Source: Hippasteria phrygiana (lineage: Eukaryota > Echinodermata > Asteroidea > Valvatida > Goniasteridae). From it: 64,000 nucleotides of DNA. The stretch is from positions 310,001 through 374,000 of the forward strand of contig JAZGUH010000627.1 in the NCBI GenBank assembly GCA_037893225.1. Reading direction: 5' to 3'. Numbering within the stretch: position 1 is the stretch's first letter; each line of letters starts with the position of its first letter. The notes under the pieces were generated by a model that saw nothing but the letters and a program-made list of their open reading frames with translations, had not been told where the DNA came from and ran no database searches. This document shows positions 22,445 through 34,215 of the stretch, in pieces. Both the position numbers and the translations under genes were made by a program.

Positions 22445-23130
22445 GTGAGTTTGGGGATCAAGAACCCAGGGATTCGCGATGGGACTGGGGTGCTGGACAG
22501 CTGCACAAAAATTGCCTTGCACACCAAAAAAATTCTTGCTTATTAGGGCCTACCAGCCAAAACTGCATGCGGTTTTCATTGTAGCAATATACATCACATG
22601 CAAATTTGTTGATAATCCCGTTTATCAAGGAAGACTTTTCATGCTTATTTTGTGTGTGCTAAGCAATGTTACAGCTTAGAAAAACTTGGCCCAGTATATT
22701 TGTGCGCTTAGCAGAAACATGATACTTCCCCCTGACAGTGTTTAGCGTAGCGATTGGGAAATATAAACGTGTTAAAGTGGTCACCCTTTGACTGGTTGAC
22801 GGTGAATGGTCTCGATACACAGTTTGTTTCACACACCATGCATTTCGATTGGCAGGCCACTGTCTAAGGCTGGCCGTATTGGAGGGGTAATTTCTTCGTC
22901 AGAGTGGCCACAACTAAGGGCCGGTGAACTATAGAATTGGTTCTAAAACCTTTCGATTCCATCGTATGTCTTTTCTTGTTGAAATTACGAAACACTGCTC
23001 GACTGCTGTCCCAATTGCGAGATGCGTAAATATGCAGTGCATACCTCACCGCACCATTATTTGTTCAAGAACAAATCCAAAACACTGTTCAACTGAATAC
23101 GACTCAGATGCAGGAACCAGGCAGAGATTA
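22445..23130. repeat. Intron 2 start with GCTTAGCA-type repeat, copy 3
   Basis: A diverged copy occupies about 22490-22740. It shows GCCTACCAGCCAAAACTGCA, GGAAGACTTTTCATGCTTAT, TGTGCTAAGCAATG and GTGCGCTTAGCAGAAACATG. The remainder to 23130 is unassigned. Confidence 0.55.
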
Positions 23131-23512
23131 AAGGAACACGCCCTGAAATACCCCTAAATTTAATCTCTGGTTATTTACCTCACCTACGAGTGTAAACATT
23201 CTACCATAATGTGTAATATTTACTGAGAAATGAGGAAAAAACCGAAGCATTGATATCCGGACATTCAGACTGGTGTCGCACTTATAGCAGGTACGCGACC
23301 AGAGCGCCAAAGGCACCACACTGAATTCCAACGGCCTATCCGAATTGATTTTCGTCAATGATTTTCAGACAAGCGGCGCATTTTCAAGGGAAGGTCGTAT
23401 AATATTGTCATATTCTACTTTTGAATGATCTTTCCAATCACAGGGATTTTAGGACGAACCCTTTTTGTACCCCGAATGGGCGGCCTCCAAGGCTATGTGC
23501 CCCTTTAAGGAG
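23131..23512. repeat. TIR element of the ACACGTTGCCTTGG family, copy 3
   Basis: It opens AAAGGAACACGCCCTG. The inverse half is clear: CAGACAAGCGGCGCATTTTC, ATTCTACTTTTGAATGATCT and TTTCCAATCACAGGGATTTT, ending GGCTATGTGCCCCTTTAAGG. Confidence 0.55.
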
Positions 23513-23879
23513 CGAGTATGAATGTAGTCTGACGGTAGCTGAGTTCACATTAGTTGACGCAGGCCTTTGTAGAATGACGAGACTCGGTTTGCATAGTCCC
23601 GTTACAGACGTGACTTCACCATAGAAAGTTTAGCTGTCAGAAAGTTGACTCTTGAAAAATTGGATCAATGATCTTCATGTAATGCACTTGATAACAATAG
23701 GTGCTCGTAACCCAATCTGCTTTTATTATTTACTAAACCTCATTTCCAATTTCCGCTGAACGCAAGCCATACTGGCCCTTTTCTCAAATGTTCTGCTAAA
23801 AGCTCTAATGTAATCGGCCCCGTTGTCTAATCCGGCTCAGTTATTCTCTTTGCTTGATGAGAGGTGTTAAATAATAAGA

Positions 23880-24265
23880 GTTACATCTATATACCGAGCT
23901 AATTACAGCCGTCATTGTATTTGCATAATAATTAGGAAGTCACCTTCAATGCGATTATCTTCAGGAGTTTTCCGGTTTTGTTCAACGGGCACGGCGCGTA
24001 CGTTGGTCGGGGCCCGTACAGCGCGCCGGCCCCGCAGGGTATCAGCTGGTCGATTGCGCGCCCGGGCGGTTATTTAAGCCTTCTTGATGATTTGAAAATT
24101 GTTTTCTTTTGTCGACACGATTTCGGGGTCATTGTCTAGAAGTGGGATGGCTATTCTGGCGGGAAATGACATAGATGATAATTGTTTTCCTCTCCCCATT
24201 GTTAATTCCCGGCGATTTAGGATTACTGTAATTACCACATGCTTAATACTTGCTTAATAGACAAA
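23880..24265. promoter_or_regulatory. Candidate intronic cis-regulatory island
   Basis: Non-repetitive sequence that alternates AT-rich motifs with homeodomain-like ATTA/TAAT cores and an octamer-like ATTTGCATAA (about 23919) with a CpG-rich block (24000-24070, GGCCCGTACAGCGCGCCGG). It contains TAATTACAGCCG and TGTAATTACC. No coding frame is supported. The regulatory role is an inference from composition and position inside a developmental gene. Confidence 0.25.
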
Positions 24266-24389
24266 CTCGTATTATTCGCGAGGATTAAGCACAAAAGCCC
24301 GAAACCAGCCTACTCTTCCACAGCTTACAATTCCCTATAGGTACAGCCCCACACTGCATGGAAGAAGTGCAGTGGTCTTTAAAGGTATG

Positions 24390-24600
24390 ATAAAAAAGTT
24401 TTAATTTAAAAGCTTACAGTTTGTAAAGATGATAGCAGTACCGATCCTCCAGAGATGTCTGAAATACAGTCACCTTCGAGAAAGATGGGTCTGAAGACCT
24501 TCAACAACGCTTATTTAAATTTGACAAATCGATAAACGTTCTTGACATGACATGATCTTGTGAAGAACTTTTACAAAACAGGCTTGGAATTTAATGTTTC
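24390..24600 (+). repeat. Dispersed GATTGAGCTC repeat, copy 3 (5' part)
   Basis: It retains AAAGCTTACAGTTTGTAAAG, CCGATCCTCCAGAGATGTCT and GGGTCTGAAGACCTTCAACA and then diverges, so it is a truncated copy. A T-box-like TCACACCT lies just downstream at 24845-24852. Confidence 0.6.
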
Positions 24601-25419
24601 CAGTAAATACGTATAGATTTTCAGAAACCACAAATTCCGACATGTTTGTTTATTTAATTTTTTTGTTTTATTATATTTTTCCGGGTTTCCTTTTATGCAC
24701 GTTTCCACATCGAATTGTATTTCATTTGATTTGATATTCGGTGTATTGTTTTACAGGATGGATCTTAATAAATTACAGGAAATACGTTTTGAATTAACCT
24801 TTTCTAAATTAAAGTACACAGCTTCATTTTTATAGATTAAAGATTCACACCTCACCGTTTTCATGAATGGGCGGCAAGTTGATTTTCAAAATGAAAAAGT
24901 ATTGTCACGATGACGAAGTTATGACGTCGTGAAAAAAGCCTCGCGTTCAGTATAAATCAGCTTTGACACTGAAACGATATTTTGTTTGACGATATATTGT
25001 CAGTGTTCAGTTACCTTCTTTGATAGATACACTTTGAATACATGCAATAGTCAATAGGAATGTAAAAATAATTCCCGCGAAGGCAACATACTAAAAAACC
25101 CAGAAAACAACCGCACCAGAACGCGCGTAGAAATCGGACTGTCGTTGTAAATGCTTCACTGGCACACGGCAATCTCGCAGGTCCCCAGTGGGTTGTTGCG
25201 TTGAGTGCATCGACTGTGCACGATGTTGCGCGGATGAAATTGAACTATTCAATTATTCATTGCGGTCGGAACACAATTAAATATTGTTTTCGCATCGGAA
25301 TAATTTCTTGAGAGGAGTATGGAATAGGGTCTCGAAGCTGCTCTGAAACAGCTGTGTCATCTATTATGTTATGCAGGCCTATGAGTCAATGGTTGGGAAC
25401 AAATATTTGATTAAAGGTT
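24601..25419. other. Intron 2, unassigned
   Basis: AT-rich sequence followed by a short CpG-bearing stretch near 25100-25230. No exon or repeat was recognised. Confidence 0.35.
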
Positions 25420-25790
25420 TGAGGTATAGCTTTATGATAAAAAGATAAATTGATTATCTGAAAGCTTACACTTTCTAAAAGTGGTACCAATTTTGAGAAA
25501 TATTTCGACAAAATTGTATCTGAAGACCTTAAAAACGATGTGGCTTATTTTCTACTTCAACAATCGACATAAGTACATACGAACGTGCACAGAATCAGTG
25601 TTAAAACAACACATGATTTTCACTGTTTTTATCTTGACTTATGTGATAGATTGAGCTCGAGCATTCACAAGTTTATTTCATGTATTTAGGGTTAGCCTAT
25701 ATGTTGAATCACACAAAGTATGAACACTGTACCTGCAACTGTGTGGTCGGCTCTACCAATGCTATATCATGCTTTGACATAATAATGTCT
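25420..25790 (+). repeat. Dispersed GATTGAGCTC repeat, copy 4
   Basis: A near full-length family member that includes GAGAAATATTTCGACAAAAT, TGTATCTGAAGACCTTAAAA, TAGATTGAGCTCGAGCATTC and GTTGAATCACACAAAGTATG. Confidence 0.7.
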
Positions 25791-26164
25791 TACTTGCAAG
25801 TATTATTATGATCTGATCAATATCTCAAATTTCAATTGACAACATTTTTAAAATATCGCATGCTTAACCAAAATAATACTGACAAATTTGATCCCAACTT
25901 TCCATCAAGACAGACCAAAGAGTCCGTGGCAAGACTAGTCGGTGTTTGGTACCTAGACGTTCACATTGAAAAGTGATGGCAACATGTCATCTTTATATTT
26001 AAATTGCATGACTTGCGCTCCTTATAAGCCATGGGTTCCGGAAGCGATATTTGTTTTCGTAGAGTGTTCTTGTGGACATGACTTTGTGAGCTGAGAGACA
26101 GATTCTCAGACTTGTTTTCCATTGAAATAAAATCCTCCACACCACAATAATTATTAGTAAAAGA

Positions 26165-26250
26165 AAAAGAAGTGGATTCGAACCGATGCCCCCAGTGCTC
26201 CAAAGCCTTACGATTTACCAATAGCCACAACGGCAGCTCGACCAAATCGC
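26165..26250 (-). repeat. tRNA-like sequence (SINE head or tRNA pseudogene)
   Basis: On the minus strand, an A-box-like GTGGCTATTGGTAAATC is followed by the B box GGTTCGAATCC. Spacing is tRNA-like, with an anticodon-arm region around CGTAAGGCTTTGGAGCA. The acceptor stem does not pair well, so I treat it as a pseudogene or SINE head. Confidence 0.5.
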
Positions 26251-26279
26251 TTTGCTGCAACCTTAGCGTGTTCGATTGC

Positions 26280-26710
26280 TCACCCGCGCTTACTCGTGCC
26301 TCTAAAATCAGGGAAAGTTGCACATGCGCAGTACGTTAGAGTAAACGAACGATCTCGGGTCACTCGAGTGACGTTAAAGTGGATTGGTTTCATAGAGCTA
26401 TATTTTAAATAAGGTGACATACTTGACTGAAGCCATGCTGCTTTATTCGCACTATGTACACATGTGTTAAATTTACGTCCATCGTCCAGAGTAATTTTGA
26501 TAATTTTTTTTTTGTCTTTTTGGATTTCCCACCGCTGGCGCATCGCCGGACGTGGCAGCCATGTTTTTAGCATGGCATTGTGGGATACTTACCAAAGTAA
26601 CCGGCTCGGCGAGTCGGTTAGTAGTAGGGCCAGGCTCGAGTAAGCGCGAGAAGTCACATGAGAGCTAAATCGAACGGGCTCGGGCTCGGGCTCGCGCTTG
26701 CACGAGTAAG
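26280..26710 (-). pseudogene. Possible degraded ORF start with CpG-rich 5' flank
   Basis: On the minus strand an ATG near 26563 in good context (AACATGGCTGCC) opens MAATSGDAPAVGNPKRQKKN and soon meets a stop. A different frame of 97 codons overlaps it. The upstream flank (26590-26710) repeats GGGCTCGGGCTCG. This looks like the start of an unknown gene or transposon ORF that has lost its frame. I cannot name a family, and chance is a serious alternative. Confidence 0.18.
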
Positions 26711-27529
26711 CGCCGTGGAAGTAACGAACGCGGTACATGTTGTCTGAATGACGTCACTATATCTAACGCCATCGTACGATGCTTATTATATAAGTTATCT
26801 TAATCATGAATATGCATGATGGCAATTATGGTCTACGAAAAAAACAGCGTTCCGGACACCTACCTACTCGTCGGTCAGTCATTCTTTGTATAAATCCCTT
26901 CATTACCCTCTTGTATACGAATCATGAAGTTATCTACAATGCCTGTCCCGTACTGACTTCTTATACCGGTACTGTTCTCATTGTCCGGTACATCAGGCCC
27001 GAGGATCGATCCAGTCCGCTCTTTGTACCGCAATCTCATGGGACTCCTAACCCCACGGTAGACTGTCCCGTCGGTGTACGCATATCCACCCAACGCCAGT
27101 TTTTGTTTTTTTATTCATGCATGTAGCCTTAGCCTATTAACTCAATCCAAGAATTTTTTTTAAGTGACAAAGGGGAGCGGTAGGCACCGTGTATTGCATG
27201 GCCACGAGGCGGAACCTAGTAAGAATAGATGTTTAAGACGATTCCCGGGCCCCATTATCGCTGATAAATGACCGGGGCTACGTCACGGTGTAATGGGTAT
27301 ATTACGACTGAGAAATACATGTATATTAACGAATCGCCATCAAAAGAGGGGGGAAATATATTTATAGGGAATGGAACCGAATTAAACCCAGCAGAAGGAA
27401 TTAACTGAGTATATAGCTGTACATCAATTACACTTTTGATAAATCAAAGTGGAGAAGGTCTTGGAGAATTTCAAACCCGTAGATTTATTGACCTGATGAT
27501 ATCCACCAGATGGGTATTACTTGAAGTTG
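26711..27529. other. Intron 2, unassigned
   Basis: It contains an open frame at 26806-27126 of 106 codons with no recognisable domain. I do not regard it as a gene. Confidence 0.3.
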
Positions 27530-27715
27530 AGTCGGGTTGGCGTAGAGCTCCTTGCCTCACCTTTCGACCCTTCGATTGGGTTCGAATCCCACCAGGGCCC
27601 GATATGTGGATTGCGTTTTCAGTCCCTGCCTGATGCCGTGGGTTTCCCCACTGAATATCATTTCGGGATTTAAATTTCCTCTTCTAAAAACTGAACATTC
27701 CTTCGTCTTCTCTCT
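27530..27715 (+). repeat. tRNA-derived SINE, family A, copy 2
   Basis: An A-box-like TTGGCGTAGAGCTCC precedes the B box GGTTCGAATCCCACCAGGGC (27579 onward) and a body containing GTTTTCAGTCCCTGCCTGAT and TCTAAAAACTGAACATTCC. It matches 1425-1600 over about 150 bp. Confidence 0.7.
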
Positions 27716-28557
27716 TTGCGTTTCTTCAGGCTTTCGAGCCATTCAGCATGAATCTAGAAAGGAAAACATTAACAAATAAATAAAGGAAATGATAGTGGAA
27801 TTTGTTAAGAAACAAACAAATTCAGCTATTCATTCACATTAATAAACTCAGTTCTATGCAATACAAAACAATTTTTTTCAACAATCATAGTTTTAAATGT
27901 TAATTTTCGGCATTTGACAATTAAAAGATTGATTGTGTATTTTTTCCTGCACTTCTCAATTGATGTCAATTAATAAATGCAGCAAAATAAGTAAGGAAAT
28001 CCACTCGACAAGCAAGATATGGACAACAAAGACAAGGGAATGGTCGTTCTTAAAAAATTGATTGCAAAATATAGGCCTATTATAAGCAACCTTCAATCAG
28101 TATGATTAAGAATTTTATCTAAATCACAAATTGTGGTGTTGTCCGGAGGGTGGTGTCCGGACGTGGTTTAACTCTTGATAAAAACCCATCATGTTAAGTA
28201 ACATGAACGTATGTACGTTTTTGTGTTGGTCTGTTTGTTGGTCTGGTTTTCCGATCTGTCACTTGCTTGTGTTTTTGTTTATATACATTGTACATTTTCT
28301 AAAATAAATCCCTTGTGGATTGTTTGACGAACTACATATATTTTAAAACTTTTTATCTCAAGTTTTTTTTACCTCTCATAATTCTTAAATGTTGTAATGA
28401 TATTGTATGAATTTAATAATGAGCTTAACTCTCTATTTTAATTTGTTTTACTTTAACCTTTAATGTAAAATCCTTGTATAATTTTTGTGACAATTTAAAA
28501 ATAAATGGAATTGAGGTTATTAGTCACTTTTTTTGCGCTTTGTTTTCGCTATAAGAC

Positions 28558-28594
<37 letters not shown>

Positions 28595-28890
28595 ATAACA
28601 ACTTAATGTTAACAAGCTGTGTGAGGTTTGGTTTCTGAAAATGAAGAACCGAACAAGTTAATTTCTGTCTTGAACCTTACAAAATGAAATTGCTGTTGTC
28701 TTTGAATCAATGATTGACATGTGAATTGTAAACAAACAGGTGCCGTAAAGAAGGGTCATACTTTCACATTTTGGTTACACTTGTTTAACACAGTATCCAA
28801 TAGGGGGTCTGAATAAAATTACAAAGTAGGGTGTTGTGTATAATGTCCTTCTATTCAACTGAAGGTAAATAACGGAAAGTCGAGACAGCA
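27716..28890. other. Intron 2, AT-rich, with (ATT)n
   Basis: A (ATT)n trinucleotide run occupies about 28556-28592. The preceding sequence is AT-rich with several AATAAA words and resembles a retroelement tail, but I have no second copy to prove it. Confidence 0.45.
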
Positions 28891-29265
28891 GCCAAAAATT
28901 ACACGCACATCAGGCATGGTGGTTCGTGCTCTATCTTAACCATTCTCGAATCACACTCCTCATTTTAATAGACTCTCCAAAAATGAGAAGGGAACCGGAT
29001 GAAAATAATCACCGAACAATGAGGGCACCCCATAGTCTCTTGGCCCTTTGCAAGCCCCGTAATTAGGAAGGAGTGTGGCCCAATCGAAAGGTAAAGATTG
29101 CTGGGGTGTTGTGCTCCGTTACAAAAGTAATGCCGGCGCAGAGACCAGTGCATTGACGGCCAGACATTGTACCGGCCACAGCCACCTTTGTTCGGTGGGC
29201 GTCAGCGGTGCGGCCCCCTTGTCGACTACTGGACACGATTTACATTGACGGGCTGAAGGAAATCC
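28890..29265. promoter_or_regulatory. Candidate intronic cis-regulatory island
   Basis: Non-repetitive, balanced base composition, with no coding frame. It includes Sox/TCF-like words (GAACAATGAGG, CCTTTGTTCGG) and homeodomain-like GTAATTAGGAAG. It lies between obvious repeats in the largest intron. Inference only. Confidence 0.25.
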
Positions 29266-29427
29266 CTTAAATTTCCTCATGGTTGGACAGGGGTGGATAA
29301 TGGTTATTTACGTGGGGTGGGGAGGCTAGGGCCTATTATTTGGGCGAAATTAACGCTTGAAAAAGAGTTAAGCTGTTGACAACAAAAGAAGGGTCCAAGA
29401 TAGAAATGGGACAAGACTTTATGATAA

Positions 29428-29601
29428 TATAGAGTACCGAAGTCTGACGTCAGTTGGTGTGGTACGACAACTGGCTCCAAACAAATGGAGATTTCGACTG
29501 TTCCTTTGTTAACAGCCAGTCATGCAAACACATGTAGACAAAATAACAAAAGTATTCTGGTTCCAAACATTGCATTGACGTCATCACTTCGGTACTCTAT
29601 A
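29428..29601. repeat. MITE with TATAGAGTACCGAAGT termini, copy 2
   Basis: This is the inverted partner of 4622-4779. The left end is TATAGAGTACCGAAGTCTGA. The right end is its inverse, CACTTCGGTACTCTATA. The 174-bp unit has conserved internal TGACGTCA-like cores near both ends. Confidence 0.8.
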
Positions 29602-29954
29602 GAATGCTGTTTTAGGAACTGAGTAAAACGTAAAGGAAATTCAATTTTTTACGGCTAAACTTTGTACATAAAATCCGTTGAAACCATACCGTACAACATG
29701 GAACCGTATTTTAATAGGCAGAAATTAAAAACGAAAGTTTTTTGTATTTCATAAGACTGATATTATTCCAAATAGGCCTAAGTCACAGAATGTTCGAAGA
29801 TGTAAAGACGAAATGAAATTCAGAGATGTTCAAGCTGTGGTCGTATTTCCTTATAGAAATTAAATACTTCAGAATTATCATTGGAGGGTTAACTTTGTCA
29901 TTAAGGAATTGAAATCTATCACACAATTATACAAAATAACAAAATATTGCGCCC
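29602..29954. other. Intron 2, unassigned AT-rich
   Basis: No recognisable feature. Confidence 0.35.
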
Positions 29955-30025
29955 GTACGGCATTCCGGAGTTCGCAGGTTCAAATCTCGCTCCTGCCAGT
30001 TTGTCTTTGTTCACTTTGAAATTTA
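29955..30025 (+). repeat. tRNA-derived SINE, family B (3' part)
   Basis: The tRNA-like 3' half reads TTCGCAGGTTCAAATCTCGC TCCTGCCAG and is followed by the tail CTTTGTTCACTTTG. The inverse of exactly this junction and tail occurs at 63658-63700, so the tail belongs to the SINE. Confidence 0.65.
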
Positions 30026-31200
30026 AAATAAAAATCTGCATGAAAACAAAATGAAAATTTCTTGAGGGACCTCGCGATCTGTATAATGAGTAATCAAGAT
30101 TACAGCTTTTTGGTCGACTGAAAATGGGGACTCAACCTGAAATACCTTGGGTAAAGATTTTATTTCATAAAAATTATTCCCTATAAAATCCAGAAGGGTA
30201 TTATTTTGCATCAACCAACTTTCTGCGGGCTATTTTTTTTATTGTATAGGACGTTTATCAAAATTACTTCAAGGACGTAGTAGTCAAAGATAGAAATAGT
30301 TTAGTTTAGAAAATATACGTTCAACAATCTTATATTATGCCTATAATAATAAATACCGTATTTGATCCTATCGGGAGGTTGGTTTCGGACACGCATAACC
30401 GAAACTATTGTAAAGCGGATTATATTTGAATGATGTTGTAAGGTTGTATAGTTCTGCTTTATTTGATAGATTTTCAAATAATAAACCGTATTCATCGACT
30501 TGGAAAGAGGCTAAATCTAGGTCATCTGTACATTTAAGCCTTGAAACTCGGTATGCAATCTTGTAATTGGACTGCTGTGTTAGTCTCATTTTCAGCTTTA
30601 AAAAAGCATGGTGGATTCGACAGCCATGAACTACCGGGTGCTCTTTGTCTTTCAAGTCAACATCTTGCGGTTTTATGACGTCATCATGACGTCTACGTAA
30701 ACGAAATCGCGGGCCTCCACCTAAACAAATCCGCGAATAGAATGGCTGGCCCAGTTTAAGAAGGCGGGGTCGAGTTTTACAAGAACCAGACCATCGAACA
30801 GTCCGGGGGAAAAAATACTTAACCGAAACACCACGCTTCATTAACCGTCGTATTTACTGATATTTATTTTACTCTATTATATCATGCAAACCGCAAAAGC
30901 CTTTGGAAAATCACAGCCTCAAACAGAAGTGGCCCCTTTTGAGATTGAGGAGGAAAAAAGGAAACAATAACAATGGCGAATGAAGATCAAGGTTCCCCGG
31001 TTGTCAGGCCCCAAGATCCCACAGAGCCCCAACAATAGCCGTCTCTCCTATGGGACCAGAAGACAAATTTTAGATCAGAAAACAACAAGAGCTTTTTTAG
31101 GGGTTAGACACACAAAAAAGATACGACTGGCAACAATAACATACCGGTGCACTCCCCGCTGTTGGGAACTAAAGGTATGTTATAACAGTATCCTACATTT
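30026..31200. other. Intron 2, unassigned; holds a 157-codon minus-strand frame
   Basis: An ATG-initiated frame on the minus strand (30368-30841) has 157 codons, the longest non-repetitive frame in the window. It shows no domain, signal or membrane segment I recognise, and one frame of that length is near chance expectation for this much sequence. Left unassigned. Confidence 0.3.
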
Positions 31201-31470
31201 AACTCGAGCTACCGGGCATGAATAGGGCGCGCCTGCCGTCAATCCCCGCGTTGAAAGGCCGACGAAAACCTCCCCCAGAAGTTTGTCCGGCCGACGCCAG
31301 CCATGATTGTTTTGGGGGATTTTTTTCAGAGGGCTTTGGGGGAGTTCGAGGCCACTTGTGCCGGCGGCACGGGGCTTGCATAGCCCGCCGTACGACAGCC
31401 ACGGTGCATTGTAGACCGGGGGGCCAGACAGACCAGTGTGCTTGGCCTGGTTGTAACAACTCTAAAAAAG
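31201..31470. other. GC- and CpG-rich intronic island
   Basis: A sharp rise in GC (for example GTGCCGGCGGCACGGGGC, a perfect GTGCCG/CGGCAC inverted motif) inside AT-rich intron. Open frames on both strands are compositional. It could be an alternative promoter, a regulatory island or the 5' end of an unrecognised retroelement. Confidence 0.3.
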
Positions 31471-32679
31471 AATGAGTTGATCAAATAAAGAAAACAAAAA
31501 CTGATTCGTCGGGTCTTGAATGGCACGGGACCTTGGTAGGCTTCGATCTGTCGACTTGATGTGGAGTTTCTCACGCTGAGAATTTCAAAGTTTGTGAGAC
31601 TTTTGGCGCAGCGTATTTTAAGTGCACAGATTTTGAACACGATTTTTTAAAAATACTATATTTTTTAAACAAAATAATGTGGTTATGAAGCCTTTTTTAC
31701 ATTTTTTATCATACGAAGAAATCAGAAGTTAGAAACTTATTTCCGTTTATGCCTATACATTCTTTTTTATTTTCTTGTGTTGCTGTGCGGACCGATTCTC
31801 ATTTGCTGTTTGAAGTCTGTCCAGCCAAAAGTCGTTAATTTCCTCTCAAATTCTCCATACCCACAGGAACTCAACATTTCGTCAATTTCTTCTCATTATT
31901 TGAATTTGTAAACAAAATATATTTGTTCACAATAGTTGTTCACATTTATAGGCCTACATTCCGTTAAAAAAATTAAATAATAAGTAGTGAAAAACTTATA
32001 TAAGATTCTTGTTTTAATCGATTTTCATTAGCCAAAGAAGTCTGAAATCTGCTCTGCTTCCCATTCTAGTTCACTCACACACTGGAACTAAATTTCTCGC
32101 TTTTATTATATTCCGTATATTTACATGGCGGACACCGCTCCATGTCCCCCAAATGAAATACCGCCACAGTATTTCTGGATGTCGTGCCGATGCGCGAACG
32201 AAACGTGTTAATTTTAACAATTTCTCTGTGTACCTTTAGAACATTTGGACATGGGGTTTGCCACCACCCCAAACAGCCAACAGAACACACAACACGCGCA
32301 TGTACACACGCTTGGTGTTAGATCTACTTGAAAACGTCTGCCCGTCACATTATACAGACACGACTGACAGTTCATCGTAATCCATCCGATATCCGATAGT
32401 CAACAAAATCGGCAGAAACTCTCCGCTAAGCCAATAGTTCCCAGCAGAAGTTTCTTTCATTTTCGTATGTTGTCGGCCATATGTTGTCTTGGGGAGTTAG
32501 GATCGCATTACATGGTAACGCGTGTACTTGATGGCGGCATTATTTTGTGTGTGTTGTTTTGTTCGTTTTCTTGTCAATTTATTGAGTTGTTGTGACTTTC
32601 GTATTTGCACCGAATTGAATGAAATGACGGACAGCCGTCAAATTGAACTTGAATGTACAGGGCAATGGTGATGAACGGA
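31471..32679. other. Intron 2, unassigned AT-rich
   Basis: No exon, RNA gene or terminal-repeat element was recognised. Confidence 0.35.
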
Positions 32680-33150
32680 GCACCATACGTGGGAAATTTG
32701 AGGCTATAGTTGAAATCTACACAAGCGAACTGGCAAAAAGACAACTGAGAAAGCAAACAGACAAGCAGACAATCAGGCAAGCAAACTTTTAAACCAACAA
32801 ACAAGAAGACAGTGAACAGATATATTAAGTACGGTAACCAAACTGACAGTCAACTACATTCAAGCAATTACATATCCAATTATGGATACAACATGATGCA
32901 TGATGTTAATTTAGCGCCACGGTTTTTAAAGGATACAAGCAAGCAATCGTACAAAGAAACAAACACTCCAACATCCCGACAGACAAACAAACAGTCATAG
33001 AATAAGAAGTATAAAACAAACCACAGAACTACCAACACAGTAATCAAATCCAACAATTGAAGTCAGACAAAACAAACAAGCAAGCAAAGACAGCAATCCA
33101 TCGAACAAACGAACGGACGGACGAACAAACAAACAAACCGACATCCCTCC
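32680..33150 (+). repeat. Diverged (ACAAACAGACAAGCA)n low-complexity tract
   Basis: A purine-rich strand with many degenerate units such as AAGCAAACAGACAAGCAGAC and ACGAACAAACAAACAAACCG, interspersed with ordinary sequence. This looks like an old expanded microsatellite. Confidence 0.7.
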
Positions 33151-33779
33151 CGCCCACTTCATGGGCAACCCACTTGACAACGCCTCGCTATTTTACCAGT
33201 ATAATATTATGCCTCCTGGTTTAAGTGGACTGGGGACCCCACATGACATTTCAACCTGACACACTGACAAACTTTACTCTTCACGCCTCGTCTATTGTTC
33301 CACGCTACACCGTATGGAGCAAATATCGAATCGATGGAGTTTGTGAGATGGGAAGCCATATGTTGGAGTGGCCGCTGTGATGCACAGGCGAAAACGACGG
33401 GCCAGAATGTGCAACTTAGCTCCCTGGGATCCGTACGCCTCAAGAAAACCTTCCAAGTCTTACAATTTCTGTTTCTTCAAAGAAATGACTCCTTAGCCTA
33501 ATTTTATGAAATGATCGTTTTGGAAGCAAAGCTGCCTTTTCCGAGGCAAAAATGTATGAATTTGATCGGGGAATGCTTTCATATTCTCACATTTTCACAT
33601 AATATCCTCCTTTTATTTAATTTTTTTTTTAATTGGATGCTAATAATTGATCAACATCTCTCATTATCACGTTGCCACGCCCCCAAGACAACTTTGTGGG
33701 GTCTGTTTGCCTTGACGTGGTTTCACAAAATGTTGTCATACACTCTACTCCCATAGGTCAATTAGTGTTGACGTTTCTG
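33151..33779. other. Intron 2, unassigned
   Basis: Ordinary non-coding sequence between two low-complexity tracts. Confidence 0.35.
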
Positions 33780-34215
33780 TTGTTACCGTCATTATTATTG
33801 TTGTGTTTGTTTTGTCTATTGTAAAAGTTGTTGTTTTTGATGTTGTCGTTTTTAATTCTTTTTATACAAGGGTAAAAGCCACTCGAAATATACGGAGCCA
33901 CAAAAAGAAAAAAAAGAAAGATACAAGAGGTAGTTGCGGTTGTTGTTATTGGCTGTTGCGATTGTTGTTGTTGCTGTGGTTGTGGTTGTTGCTGTGGTTG
34001 TTGTTGTTGCTGTGGTTGTTGTTGCTGTTGCTGTTGTTGTTGCGGTTTTTCGTTTCTGTTGTGGTTGTTATTGTTGTAGCTGATGCTGCTTTTGCGGTTG
34101 TTGTTGATGTTGTTTTTGTTGATGTTGTTGTGGTGGTGGTTGTGATTGTTTTCGTTGTTGTGATTATTGTTCCGTTTGAGTTGTTGTACAGTTGTTGCAG
34201 TTGCTGCTGCTGGCA
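33780..34215 (+). repeat. (GTT/GCT/GTG)n trinucleotide tract
   Basis: An imperfect trinucleotide repeat dominated by GTT with GCT and GTG variants, densest at 33945-34060. It produces long leucine/valine frames on one strand and glutamine/asparagine frames on the other (33758-34333 minus), all repeat-driven. Confidence 0.9.

Noticed and set aside
30368..30841. 157-codon minus-strand frame
   Set aside because: No recognisable domain, and a single frame of this length is close to chance expectation in this much sequence; left as unassigned.
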